Shown here piece after piece: positions 46,267-55,391 of a DNA stretch of 64,000 bases (the stretch's first letter is position 1; each line of letters begins with the position of its first letter). The notes beneath the pieces were generated by a model that was not told the origin of the DNA, made no database searches, and worked only from the letters and a program-made list of their open reading frames with translations. The translations under genes were made by a program, and so were the position numbers. Source of the stretch: an uncultured Clostridium sp. (GTDB lineage Bacteria > Bacillota > Clostridia > TANB77 > CAG-508); assembly GCA_900553755.1 (NCBI GenBank), contig USEX01000001.1, positions 37,669 through 101,668 of the forward strand. Direction: 5' to 3'.

Positions 46267-49200
46267 TTAGTTTTCTTCAATCATTCCTTTGCATTGTAAT
46301 TCTGCTTGTCTAATAACTAATTGAACTGCTGAATCTCTTTTAACTGGTGGATAATCATATTTTATTAATAGTTTTTTTATTTCATATCTCATTCTAGCTC
46401 TAGCATCTTTTCTAATATCCCAATCTATTGTCATATTTGAATTTATTGTATCTACTAATTCTTTTGCTATTTTTACTAAAGTTTCATCTTTCATCAATTC
46501 TTTAACCTGAGGATCATTGCCTAATGCATCAAAAAAGGCTTTTTCTTCAACTGATAAATTATATTCATTTCCTGCTGCTAGTTCTTTTTCAATTTCGTTT
46601 TTTAGATTTATCATTTCTTGTATTATTTTTTCTATATCTTCTACACTTGTTCTTTCATTGTATGCTGTTGCTATTTTTTGAAATTTTGTAGAGAATTTTT
46701 CTTGCATAACAATATTTTGTATTCCCACTTTTTCAACATAATCTTTTAATGCCTGATTCAAGATTTCTACTGCAATGTTCTTTTTTTGCATTTTTGCTAT
46801 TTTATTCATCAATTCATCACTTAGAAGCATTATTCTATTACTATTTTGTACTTTTCCAATTTGTAACATTTCATCATCTTGGATTGCTCTTTCAAGCATT
46901 TTTCCAACATGTTCGTTAATTTCTTTGCTATCTATTGTATTTCCACTATTGCTTAACTTTTTTATAAATGATCTAACTGAAATAAAAAATAATATTTCAT
47001 CCTTTATTTCTTGTGTTAGTTCTCCTGCACATAATGAATATAAATTTTTACAATCATAACTATATTTTAAAAATTCTTTCTTAGTCTTTTCATCTTTTAA
47101 AACCCAATCTGCTCCTGCCATAATTATTTCATACTTATCACTATCTGTTGTTGTAGCAAAATGGCTATATATAAATCCATGAAATATATTTCTTATTAAT
47201 TCGATTTTGTCCATTAAAACTTTAACAATTTCCGTATTGTCTACTACGTTTCCTTGATCACGTTTTGTATAAGTCTTTAATGCATCTATTAACCATCTTT
47301 TTAATCCAATATAATCTACAATTAGTCCTCCCTGTTTGTCTTTAAATACTCTATTTACTCTTGCTATTGCTTGCATTAAGTTATGTGCTTTCATTGGCTT
47401 GTCTACATACATTGTCCCTAGTGATGGTACATCAAATCCAGTAAGCCACATATCCACAACAATTGCAATTTTGAATTCCGAATTATAATCTTTAAAGTCT
47501 TTTTCAAGTTGATGTTTATCTTTTGAAGAGCCAATTGCTTTTTGCATTTCTTCATCATCTTTATTATTTGATGTTATTACCATATGTATTTTATTTTTCC
47601 ATTCTGGCTTTAATTCTAAAAATTTTTTATACATTGTATATGCTGTTCTTCTTGAGTAAGCAACAACCATTGCTTTATTTGCAACTGTATTTTCAATATC
47701 ACTATAATTTTTTATAATATCTTTTACTATAAGTTCTAATCTATCTGGATCTTCAATAATTTCTTGCATTTTTGCCATTTCTTTTTTAGATTCATTTAAT
47801 GTTTCTTCATCTACACCTTCATCCTTTTCAAGATATGTGTAATAATCGTCTATCTCATCTAATATCTTTTGGTTTAATCCAACTCTTGCCATCCTTGCTT
47901 CATACATAATCGGTACTGTTGCGCCATCGAGAATTGCTTGAGTCATATCATATGTATCTATTACATTTCCGAAAATTTCTGATGTTGACTTATCTTTTGT
48001 TTCGACTGGGGTACCTGTAAATCCAATATAAGTAGCATTTGGAAATGCTGTATGTAAATATTTTGCAGTTCCGTATTTTTTATATGCTATCATTTTTTCT
48101 TTATCAAATTTCATTGTAGCATCTATGCCGTAATGACTTCTATGTGCTTCATCAACTAAAACTAAAATATCATCTCTTTTACTAAATACTCCTGTTTCTT
48201 CTTCAAATTTTTGTAATGTTGTAAAAAATATTCCTCCTGATATTCTATTATCAAGCTTCTCATTTAAATCTGTCCTACTCTCAATTTGCACTGGTTTTTG
48301 TTTTAGAAATTCTGAACACTGTGAAAATGTATTGAATAATTGATCATCTAAATCATTTCTATCTGTAACTACAACAATACTTGGATTTTTTAATATTTTT
48401 ATCATATTTGCTGAATAGAACACCATAGAAAAACTTTTACCTGATCCTTGTGTATGCCATAATATTCCTGCTTTTCCTGTTCTTTCGTTATAAGCTTTTT
48501 CTGTGCTTTTAATTGCTTTTTTTACACCAAAATATTGATGATATGCTGCTAAAATTTTATTATCTCCACTCCACATTATAAAGTTATTTATAATGTCCAT
48601 TATTCTGTCTTTTCTCATCATTCCATTAAATAATGTATTATGTGTTGCCATATTTTCTTTTACAACATCTGTATCTTCAATCTTTTTCCATTCTGAAAAT
48701 CTACTCCATGGACTTGTTATAGTTCCTGCTCTTGCTTGTACACCATCACTCACTATTAAAAATTGATTATAATAAAATAATGTTGGAATATGTACATTTT
48801 GATATCCTTTTAACTGGTTATATCCATCTTCTAATTTTACTTCTTCTCTCGTTGTGCTTTTTAATTCAATAACTACTAGGGGCATTCCATTAATAAACAC
48901 AATTATATCAGGACGTTTTTCACTTTCTTCAATAATTGTATATTGATTAATTGCTTTAAATGTATTTATTTCTATATTATTAAAATCAATTACTTTTATT
49001 GTTTTGTATCTAGTTGTTCCATCTTCTTGAATTGGAACTTTTATTCCTTCTAATAAATACTGTGTAAATTGTTTATTGTTTAATATTGTATTATTATTGT
49101 CCAAATTCTTTATTAAACGGATAACTTCTTTAATATCTTCATTTGTAATATTTTTATTTAATTTTGTTATCGCTCTTTCTAAGTCATCATCTAGTATTAC

Positions 49201-49305
49201 ATTTGAATAATTTTCTCTTTCTAATTCATATCCATTTAATGTTTCATATCCTAAGTTTGTTAATAATTCCATTGTTATTTTTTCTAGTGTTGCTTCATCA
49301 AACAT
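46267..49305 (-). CDS. hsdR: Type I restriction enzyme, HsdR subunit
   Basis: Motor and endonuclease subunit of a type I restriction-modification enzyme. The N-terminal nuclease core has RPDIIVFINGMPLVVIELKS (about residues 130-150, D and E-x-K). The SF2 translocase has WHTQGSGKSFSMVFYS (Walker A, about 283), LVDEAHRSHYG (DEAH, about 388), FTGTP, and QAIARVNR (motif VI, about 660). 1012 residues. ATG at 49305 after GGGGGCAAATT. It needs HsdM and HsdS for activity. Confidence 0.96.
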   Translation of the reverse strand: MFDEATLEKITMELLTNLGYETLNGYELERENYSNVILDDDLERAITKLNKNITNEDIKEVIRLIKNLDNNNTILNNKQFTQYLLEGIKVPIQEDGTTRYKTIKVIDFNNIEINTFKAINQYTIIEESEKRPDIIVFINGMPLVVIELKSTTREEVKLEDGYNQLKGYQNVHIPTLFYYNQFLIVSDGVQARAGTITSPWSRFSEWKKIEDTDVVKENMATHNTLFNGMMRKDRIMDIINNFIMWSGDNKILAAYHQYFGVKKAIKSTEKAYNERTGKAGILWHTQGSGKSFSMVFYSANMIKILKNPSIVVVTDRNDLDDQLFNTFSQCSEFLKQKPVQIESRTDLNEKLDNRISGGIFFTTLQKFEEETGVFSKRDDILVLVDEAHRSHYGIDATMKFDKEKMIAYKKYGTAKYLHTAFPNATYIGFTGTPVETKDKSTSEIFGNVIDTYDMTQAILDGATVPIMYEARMARVGLNQKILDEIDDYYTYLEKDEGVDEETLNESKKEMAKMQEIIEDPDRLELIVKDIIKNYSDIENTVANKAMVVAYSRRTAYTMYKKFLELKPEWKNKIHMVITSNNKDDEEMQKAIGSSKDKHQLEKDFKDYNSEFKIAIVVDMWLTGFDVPSLGTMYVDKPMKAHNLMQAIARVNRVFKDKQGGLIVDYIGLKRWLIDALKTYTKRDQGNVVDNTEIVKVLMDKIELIRNIFHGFIYSHFATTTDSDKYEIIMAGADWVLKDEKTKKEFLKYSYDCKNLYSLCAGELTQEIKDEILFFISVRSFIKKLSNSGNTIDSKEINEHVGKMLERAIQDDEMLQIGKVQNSNRIMLLSDELMNKIAKMQKKNIAVEILNQALKDYVEKVGIQNIVMQEKFSTKFQKIATAYNERTSVEDIEKIIQEMINLKNEIEKELAAGNEYNLSVEEKAFFDALGNDPQVKELMKDETLVKIAKELVDTINSNMTIDWDIRKDARARMRYEIKKLLIKYDYPPVKRDSAVQLVIRQAELQCKGMIEEN

Positions 49306-49400
49306 AATTTGCCCCCTAAATTATATTATTTTATTACTATATTTATACTTTTTTCAGTTTTTCATTATTATATACTGCTTATTTGTCCATTTTTAATCAT

Positions 49401-49416
49401 ACAAATAGTAATTTGT
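49401..49416. repeat. Recombination-site palindrome A (ACAAATAGTAATTTGT)
   Basis: 16-bp palindrome with 6-bp inverted arms and 4-base centre AGTA. It marks the exact start of a 73-bp sequence (49401-49473) repeated perfectly at 51670-51742; sequences before the palindrome differ. Lies at the 3' end of the complete hsdS. Confidence 0.65.
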
Positions 49417-49420
49417 ATGA

Positions 49421-50605
49421 TTATATTTCTATTTTATCTAAGTCTATTTCTCCACTCATAAGTTTTGGTAGTAATGCATCTCTTAACTGTGTTAATGATT
49501 GATTTTGTTCACTATTTAAAATCATTTTGCTATAAATTGGATTACATTTTTCATAAAATGTCTCTAATTCATCTTCTTTAGGAATTGGAATTTCAATATT
49601 TTCAATATCTGATGTGCTAATATTAGGTTGAGCACTACCATATCCTTTTGAATTTAGCGTATTTTGCATATCCTCTAATAGAAATAAACAATTTAAATAT
49701 AATTCACTATATTTATCATTTCCTCTTATAACACCAACACGTTGATTTAAGAAATATCTATAATCTTGTCCATATAAATATCCTGTTTTTCCTAATTCAG
49801 CCCCTGTCATTGCTATAATTACATTACCTCTTAATAGTAAAAACTTTTTGTCTACTTTGTCAGCCACTTCATCATATACACATTGAGTATTATCTATATC
49901 AACTCCGCTTGCACTTATGTTTTTTATTTTTAAAATTTTGTTGTTTGTAGTCTCATTTAGTAAATCTTTACCTTTAAATGCGTAACCACCTTGAATTTTT
50001 CCTATATCATTAACATTCCCATTTCGCACAAATTCATTATTATAATAATGTTCCTTAATATATTGTTCTAAAATCTTGTACAAATTATCATTTGTTTTAT
50101 TATTTAATCCAATTTTATTATCTATATTATTTAATATTTTTACAATTTTATCTTGAATATTTCTAGCTGGTAAATCTATTTCTATATTTTCAAAAGTTGA
50201 TTTATTAAGTATTGGCATTGTTGATCCGCCAGCGATTCCTTTTAAATATTCTTTTTTATCACTAAAATAATAATATAAATAGTGAGGATTGCATATATCT
50301 TTAATATCTGTTATAGAATTGATTTGCTGATTTGTAATTCCTGGTCTATTAATCATATATACCTTTCCCATATCAGAGCCTATACAACTGATACATACAC
50401 TATCTTTTTTAATTATTTGTGATTTAAATTTATCTTCTACAAAAGATGTTAAATATCGTTCCGTGCTCTCTATATATTTGCAATTATCTTTCATATCCCT
50501 TGGAGTAACAAACAAATACTTATCAGCTAGTTCTGAAAAATTTTCAAGTTGTTTAGTTGATGGAGTTTTTCCAGTTACAATTTTACCTATATCTTTTAAT
50601 TTCAT
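49421..50605 (-). CDS. hsdS: Type I restriction specificity subunit HsdS, complete copy
   Basis: Chooses the DNA target through two recognition domains. TRD1 is about residues 1-150 and starts MKLKDIGKIVTGKTPSTKQL. A helical spacer with NKTNDNLYKILE (about 168) encodes recombination site B. TRD2 begins DIGKIQGGYAFKGKDL. The C-terminal helix repeat LTQLRDALLPKLMSGEIDLD is also encoded by the other hsdS piece. 394 residues. ATG at 50605 after ATAGGAGAAAG. Lies 11 bp after the recombinase gene. Confidence 0.94.
   Translation of the reverse strand: MKLKDIGKIVTGKTPSTKQLENFSELADKYLFVTPRDMKDNCKYIESTERYLTSFVEDKFKSQIIKKDSVCISCIGSDMGKVYMINRPGITNQQINSITDIKDICNPHYLYYYFSDKKEYLKGIAGGSTMPILNKSTFENIEIDLPARNIQDKIVKILNNIDNKIGLNNKTNDNLYKILEQYIKEHYYNNEFVRNGNVNDIGKIQGGYAFKGKDLLNETTNNKILKIKNISASGVDIDNTQCVYDEVADKVDKKFLLLRGNVIIAMTGAELGKTGYLYGQDYRYFLNQRVGVIRGNDKYSELYLNCLFLLEDMQNTLNSKGYGSAQPNISTSDIENIEIPIPKEDELETFYEKCNPIYSKMILNSEQNQSLTQLRDALLPKLMSGEIDLDKIEI
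50080..50095. repeat. Recombination-site palindrome B (ACAAATTATCATTTGT)
   Basis: Identical to sites D and E. It lies between the two recognition domains of the complete hsdS, encoding TNDNL on the minus strand. Centre TATC, same orientation as D and E. Confidence 0.65.
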
Positions 50606-50616
50606 AAAACTTTCTC

Positions 50617-51618
50617 CTATCCTATATACTTTCTATGTGATATTTTCACATTATTTTGATTTACCATTGCATAATGCATAGTTGTCTCTATTTTTACATG
50701 TCCTAATAATTTTTGTACTTGTTCTATTGGCATACCTTTATCAATTGCCATTGTTGCTAGTGTTCTTCTAAATTTATGTGGATGAACTTTATTTATTTCT
50801 GTTTCTAATCCTATTTTTCTAACTATCAATTCAATTCCAGCAATTGATAGTCTTTGGTACGGCTTATTTTTCGAAACAAATAATGCTTCATTCTCATCTT
50901 GTCGAGTGTTTATGTATTGTTTTAGATGTATTTTTGTTCTTGCATCAAAATATACTTCTCTTTGCTTATTTCCTTTTCCAAATGCTTTACAAGATCGATC
51001 TTCAAAATTAATATCTGAAATATTCAATTTTATTAATTCTCCAACTCTTATTCCCGTTGAATATAATAATTCAATTAATACTAAATCTCTAATACAATTA
51101 CTTGTATCTCGTAATTTTTCAAGATTTTCATCTGTTAAAGTTTCTTTTATTATTGTTGGTGTTTTTACCTTATGTATTCTTCTAACGGGACTCTTTATAA
51201 TATAGTCTTCATCCTCTAACCAAGCAAAAAAACTAGATAAAACTCTTCTTAAATTATCAATAGTTACTGCATTACATTTTGTATTTTCTTTGTAATCTGC
51301 TAAATATTTCCTGATTTCTTCTGTTTGAATCTCTTTAATTGGCTTATCTATTGTATTTATTAATTTCTCGATGATTTCTCTGTAGTATTTTAAAGTTCTA
51401 GTTGAACAACCCTCTACTTCTTTTGCAGAAAGAAAAATATTTATATAATTATCATTGGTTTCTTTTATCTGTTGTTTTTCTTTTTCATCAGTTAAAATAT
51501 TTATTTCAACTTTTTTTAAATTATTCTCAAGTGTTTCTTTTAATTTTTCTAATTGATATTGAGTTAATACAAGTGCCATATCATTTGTAATGTTAATAAT
51601 TATGTCTGTTTTAATCAT
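50617..51618 (-). CDS. Tyrosine recombinase of the hsdS locus
   Basis: Site-specific recombinase probably acting on the hsdS palindromes. The N-terminal SAM-like core-binding domain (about residues 55-150) is followed by the catalytic domain with STGIRVGELIKLNI (Arg), FGKGNKQREVYFD (Lys), HPHKFRRTLATMA (H-x-x-R), LLGHVKIETTMHYAM (GH and nucleophile Tyr). 333 residues. Similar enzymes sit between hsdS copies in several Firmicutes and switch specificity. ATG at 51618 after GAGGAGG. Confidence 0.92.
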   Translation of the reverse strand: MIKTDIIINITNDMALVLTQYQLEKLKETLENNLKKVEINILTDEKEKQQIKETNDNYINIFLSAKEVEGCSTRTLKYYREIIEKLINTIDKPIKEIQTEEIRKYLADYKENTKCNAVTIDNLRRVLSSFFAWLEDEDYIIKSPVRRIHKVKTPTIIKETLTDENLEKLRDTSNCIRDLVLIELLYSTGIRVGELIKLNISDINFEDRSCKAFGKGNKQREVYFDARTKIHLKQYINTRQDENEALFVSKNKPYQRLSIAGIELIVRKIGLETEINKVHPHKFRRTLATMAIDKGMPIEQVQKLLGHVKIETTMHYAMVNQNNVKISHRKYIG

Positions 51619-51669
51619 ATAATATTCCTCCTCTAAAGAATATTATATCATTTTATGTAAATTAGTTAA

Positions 51670-51685
51670 ACAAATAGTAATTTGT
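51670..51685. repeat. Recombination-site palindrome C (ACAAATAGTAATTTGT)
   Basis: Identical to site A, downstream of the second hsdS piece and upstream of the recombinase gene. Starts the second copy (51670-51742) of the 73-bp direct repeat. Confidence 0.65.
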
Positions 51686-51689
51686 ATGA

Positions 51690-52277
51690 TTATATTTCTA
51701 TTTTATCTAAGTCTATTTCTCCACTCATAAGTTTTGGTAGTAGTGTATCTCTTAATTGCTCTAATGTTTCATTTTGAGAAATATTTAAAAAATACTTATT
51801 TTGTATTTGTTTTGCAATGTTATTGTATTCTTTTAAAATAGCATCACTTGGAACTTTAACAATAATGTCTTTAATATTGTCAATCGTTATTTGTGGTTGT
51901 GCAGAACCGGTTGTATACGAATAATAAGGATTTAATAATGATAATTCTTTTAGATAAAAATAATACTTTCTATCACATTCTAATATCAATGAATTATTAG
52001 TAACAAAGCAGTTTGGCTTTGTAAATATGACTTTGCCTGATGCTGCACCTCTACATGAAACAAGAACTTGCGATTCATCATACATTTTTTCTTTATAAAA
52101 CCCTATAATCCCGTTACCACCATACACTGGATAACCTTCTGATAATATATTCTTTGTTGGTAGTCCTTTTCCGTATTTAATATTACAAAATTCTTTTAAA
52201 GTTAATTCTTTAATGTAATTATTTTTATTATTATCATTAAAATATTTAAAAAATAACTGTTTAGACAATTCTAACAA
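51690..52277 (-). CDS. hsdS: HsdS second half (TRD2), out of frame with its first half
   Basis: Encodes the helical spacer start (LELSKQLFFKYFND) and a second target recognition domain (KEFCNIKYGKGLPTKN, YPVYGGNGIIGFY, NPYYSYTTGSAQP), ending with LPKLMSGEIDLDKIEI, the same end as the complete HsdS. There is no good ribosome binding site (TTG at 52277). It is the 3' part of the gene begun at 52812, separated by a 40-bp duplication that shifts the frame. In the present state it is probably not translated or only as a fragment. Confidence 0.8.
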   Translation of the reverse strand: MLELSKQLFFKYFNDNNKNNYIKELTLKEFCNIKYGKGLPTKNILSEGYPVYGGNGIIGFYKEKMYDESQVLVSCRGAASGKVIFTKPNCFVTNNSLILECDRKYYFYLKELSLLNPYYSYTTGSAQPQITIDNIKDIIVKVPSDAILKEYNNIAKQIQNKYFLNISQNETLEQLRDTLLPKLMSGEIDLDKIEI

Positions 52278-52289
52278 ATTATCATTTGT
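52274..52289. repeat. Recombination-site palindrome D (ACAAATTATCATTTGT)
   Basis: Identical to B and E, 40 bp from E. The 18-bp direct repeat TAACAAATTATCATTTGT occurs at 52272-52289 and 52312-52329. Recombination between D and E removes 40 bp. Confidence 0.65.
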
Positions 52290-52296
52290 TTAATTC

Positions 52297-52812
52297 TTAA
52301 GCCACATTATATAACAAATTATCATTTGTCTGAATATTTAATTCTATTTTTTTATCAATATCAAATAATACTTTTGATATTTTCTTTTGCTGCGATTTAT
52401 CAAAATCTAGAATCTCTATATTTTCCAATTCTTTTCTATTTATAGAATCAAATACTGTTCCAGTAGATTTCATTTTAATTTCTTTTATAGAATTTTTCAG
52501 CAAATAATATAAATATTGATTATTACCATCTTTCATTTCTATTGAACATAGACCTCTGCCAATACATATGTCTTTATTAGCTATATTCAAATCCCCTACC
52601 GGAGCTCTTACACTCATTAATACTGAATTTTTTTTCCCAATTTTTTTTGGTTCTGTTGTCCAAGTATCAATTGTTGGATATAAAAAATTAAAAGTTTTAT
52701 TCCCCTGTAAAAAAGGAATCCCTCTTCCATTATTATTGTAAGAACTTCCACTTGGAGATTGTCCCATATTAATATCTGCTATTTCCTTTAATTTAATTTT
52801 ATTAAACTGCAT
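52297..52812 (-). CDS. hsdS: HsdS first half (TRD1), prematurely stopped
   Basis: 171 residues: first target recognition domain starting MQFNKIKLKEIADINMGQSP, with LYPTIDTWTTEPKK and MSVRAPVGDLNIA, then the spacer KIELNIQTNDNLLYNVA and a stop. In a normal gene the spacer would continue NLLELSKQL as encoded at 52277. Start at 52812 with GGTAGGTATAAA upstream. 25 bp after the PIN gene. A truncated HsdS of this type could still bind half-sites as a dimer. Confidence 0.8.
   Translation of the reverse strand: MQFNKIKLKEIADINMGQSPSGSSYNNNGRGIPFLQGNKTFNFLYPTIDTWTTEPKKIGKKNSVLMSVRAPVGDLNIANKDICIGRGLCSIEMKDGNNQYLYYLLKNSIKEIKMKSTGTVFDSINRKELENIEILDFDKSQQKKISKVLFDIDKKIELNIQTNDNLLYNVA
52314..52329. repeat. 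Recombination-site palindrome E (ACAAATTATCATTTGT)
   Basis: Identical to B and D. It lies in the spacer region at the 3' end of the truncated hsdS; together with D it brackets the frame-breaking 40-bp unit. Confidence 0.65.
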
Positions 52813-52837
52813 TTTATACCTACCTTTTTTGATTATT

Positions 52838-53764
52838 CTACCACTGAAATATAATTTCATCACTTTCATTTGTAACTTTTATAAATTCTTTTGTTTCATC
52901 TAAAATAACATTAATATTTTTTCTATCTTCTAGTTTACATTTTATTATAACAACGTTGTTATCTTCGCATTCTTCAAATTTAATATTTTTTATTCTTACT
53001 ATTGATTTTCCTAATGCATTACTAATTTTTTCTGAAAAATACTCTGTTCTTGAAAACTCTATATACTCAGATAAATCCCTTAAATTGTATTCTTTACAGA
53101 TAAAATCAACAATATCTGTATCGTTCTTTGCACTTGTAGCTTTACCTCTTCTTTCTTTTATTTCATCATTCCAATTTAAGCCATTAAATATATTATCATT
53201 AGTCGCAATTATATATTCAGAATTTTCTTTCTCCATCTTTTCTTTAATACTTTCTAATATAACAACATCTTTAAATCCAGCATCACTAAATTTTTTGTTA
53301 TTAGTTCCTCCAAAAAAGAATGGTCTCTTCTTTTGAATAGCTCTTTCTATAATGGGATAAAATTTATCTTTGCTTGGATATGATAAAACTTCCATATATT
53401 CTTTCTCTTTTGAAATATATTTATTGAAATTCGGCTTTAAATAATCCTCGTACTCTTTTACATTAGAATATCTATTTCTAATAATATTAATGTCATATCC
53501 AACTTTTACAATATCTGATTTTATTGAATTATACCCATCATCTAAATTATCTAACTTTTCTTGTATATTTTTGTACTCTTCAATATAATGTTTATATATT
53601 TCATCCAATACTATTTGTGGAATAATTATTTTAAAATTATTATAACCATTATATGTAATAAATTTTTTTAATCTAGCATATACATTATTAAATTTAAATT
53701 CAAATAATTTCTTGTTTTGAATTTCTATTACATTTGTATCCAAAAATATATTTACTTTTCTCAT
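52838..53764 (-). CDS. PIN-domain ribonuclease-like protein (DUF4935 type)
   Basis: 308-residue protein whose N-terminal 200 residues form a PIN-like nuclease. Motifs: KVNIFLDTNVIEI (catalytic Asp), IIPQIVLDEIYKHY (D/E pair, about residue 50), DAGFKDVVILESI (Asp, about 168) and YIIATNDNIF (Asp, about 190). The C-terminal 90 residues are a separate domain. Its start overlaps the hsdM stop by 4 bases, so it is a fixed operon member. PIN nucleases cut RNA; an RNA-cutting backup to DNA restriction is a reasonable guess. Confidence 0.75.
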   Translation of the reverse strand: MRKVNIFLDTNVIEIQNKKLFEFKFNNVYARLKKFITYNGYNNFKIIIPQIVLDEIYKHYIEEYKNIQEKLDNLDDGYNSIKSDIVKVGYDINIIRNRYSNVKEYEDYLKPNFNKYISKEKEYMEVLSYPSKDKFYPIIERAIQKKRPFFFGGTNNKKFSDAGFKDVVILESIKEKMEKENSEYIIATNDNIFNGLNWNDEIKERRGKATSAKNDTDIVDFICKEYNLRDLSEYIEFSRTEYFSEKISNALGKSIVRIKNIKFEECEDNNVVIIKCKLEDRKNINVILDETKEFIKVTNESDEIIFQW

Positions 53765-55266
53765 ATTTCATATCCTATTGCTTTCAAATTGTTTTTTATT
53801 TCTTCATCTAGTTTTGCACTCTCTTGCATTTGCTCTGTCAATTTTGATGTTAAGTCTTTCATTTTCTCTTCAAAAGGCATACCATCGTCTTCAACTTCCT
53901 TTGTTCCAACATATCTTCCTGGTGTTAAGACATAGTTGTTTTCTTTTATTTCAGAAATATCAGCTACTTTGCAAAATCCTGCAATATCTTCGTAATTTAC
54001 ATTATTAATAAAATGATGATATGTACTTGAAATTTTATTAATATCTTCATCAGAAAGTTCTCTTAACTTTCTTGTAACCATATTTCCCATTTCTCTTGCA
54101 TCAATAAATAATGTTTTTTCAGTTTGCTTTTTATTTCTATTTATAATCCAAATACTACAAGGAATTGTAACTGTATAAAATAAATTTGATGGCATTGCTA
54201 AAATACAATCTACTAGATCTGCTTCTAATATATTTTTTCTTATTTCTCCCTCTCCTGAGGTATCAGAAGATAATGCTCCATTTGCTAATATTATTGCTGC
54301 TTTACCATTTATTGATAATTTATCTATCATATGTTCTACCCATGCCATATTGGCATTTCCTTTAGGTGGTATTCCATACTTCCATCTTGGGTCTTGCAAT
54401 AATTTTTCTTGTCCCCAATCACTTATATTAAATGGTGGATTTGCTAAAATAAAATCGGCTTTTAATCCTTTATGTAAATCATTTTGAAATGTGTCATCTG
54501 CAAATTTTCCAATATCACCATTTAAACTTCTAATTGCTAAGTTCATTTTTGCTAATTTCCATGTGGTTGGATTCTTTTCTTGTCCATATATTGCTAAATC
54601 TTGTACTTTCCCTTGATGTCTTTCAATAAATTTTGTACTTTGTACAAACATTCCTCCTGATCCACAACATGGATCATATATTCTTCCTTTATATGGCTCT
54701 ATCATTTCTACCATTGTTCTAACAAGACATGCCGGAGTATAGAATTCTCCACCTTTTTGTAATTCTTTTGCTGCAAATTCTCCTAAGAAGTATTCATATA
54801 TTCTTCCTAAAATATCTTTATCTTGAGCTTCTTTACTTCCAATTTTTATATTTGTAAATAAATCTATTAATTCTCCAAGATTTACGTTTCTATAATCTGG
54901 GCTGTTATACTCTTTTATTAATACTCCCTTTAATGATGGATTTTCTTTTTCTATTTCATCAAGTGCTTCGTCTATATATTGTCCTATATTTGCATCTTTA
55001 GAATGTGCATTTAAATATTCCCATCTTGCTTTAGCTGGAACATAAAAGATATTATCCATTGTATATGAATCTCTATCTTCTTCCATTCCATCTCCATTTT
55101 CAACTAATTGGCGATATCTTTCTTCAAATGCATCAGATATATATTTTAAAAATATTAATCCCAATATTATAAATTTATAACTAGATACTGGAACTGCTCC
55201 TCTCATTTTATCAGCTGCAGCATATAATTTTTTTTCTAGTTCTTGTAACTCTTCTTCACTATTCAT
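53761..55266 (-). CDS. hsdM: Type I DNA methyltransferase, HsdM subunit
   Basis: N6-adenine methyltransferase of the type I system. The N-terminal helical bundle (KMRGAVPVSSYKFIILGL) is followed by the SAM-binding motif IYDPCCGSGGMFVQS (about residue 195), the catalytic motif ILANPPFNISDWG (about 268), and a C-terminal coiled coil for HsdS contact. 501 residues. Start at 55266 fits TTGGAGGATAAA. First gene of the operon. Confidence 0.96.
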   Translation of the reverse strand: MNSEEELQELEKKLYAAADKMRGAVPVSSYKFIILGLIFLKYISDAFEERYRQLVENGDGMEEDRDSYTMDNIFYVPAKARWEYLNAHSKDANIGQYIDEALDEIEKENPSLKGVLIKEYNSPDYRNVNLGELIDLFTNIKIGSKEAQDKDILGRIYEYFLGEFAAKELQKGGEFYTPACLVRTMVEMIEPYKGRIYDPCCGSGGMFVQSTKFIERHQGKVQDLAIYGQEKNPTTWKLAKMNLAIRSLNGDIGKFADDTFQNDLHKGLKADFILANPPFNISDWGQEKLLQDPRWKYGIPPKGNANMAWVEHMIDKLSINGKAAIILANGALSSDTSGEGEIRKNILEADLVDCILAMPSNLFYTVTIPCSIWIINRNKKQTEKTLFIDAREMGNMVTRKLRELSDEDINKISSTYHHFINNVNYEDIAGFCKVADISEIKENNYVLTPGRYVGTKEVEDDGMPFEEKMKDLTSKLTEQMQESAKLDEEIKNNLKAIGYEI

Positions 55267-55391
55267 TTTATCCTCCAAAAAATTTCTAATTATCCTATTT
55301 ATTTTATATCACACAATCCAATTTTTAACAATAAAAATCCCAATATTTTAAACTATTTTGTCGAAAAGTTTTTATAATTTCTAGTGTTTTC

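Noticed and set aside
49401..52329. hsdS switching by DNA inversion
   Set aside because: All hsdS pieces and all five palindromes have the same orientation; no inverted copy of an hsdS segment is present in the window, so simple inversion cannot swap domains here.
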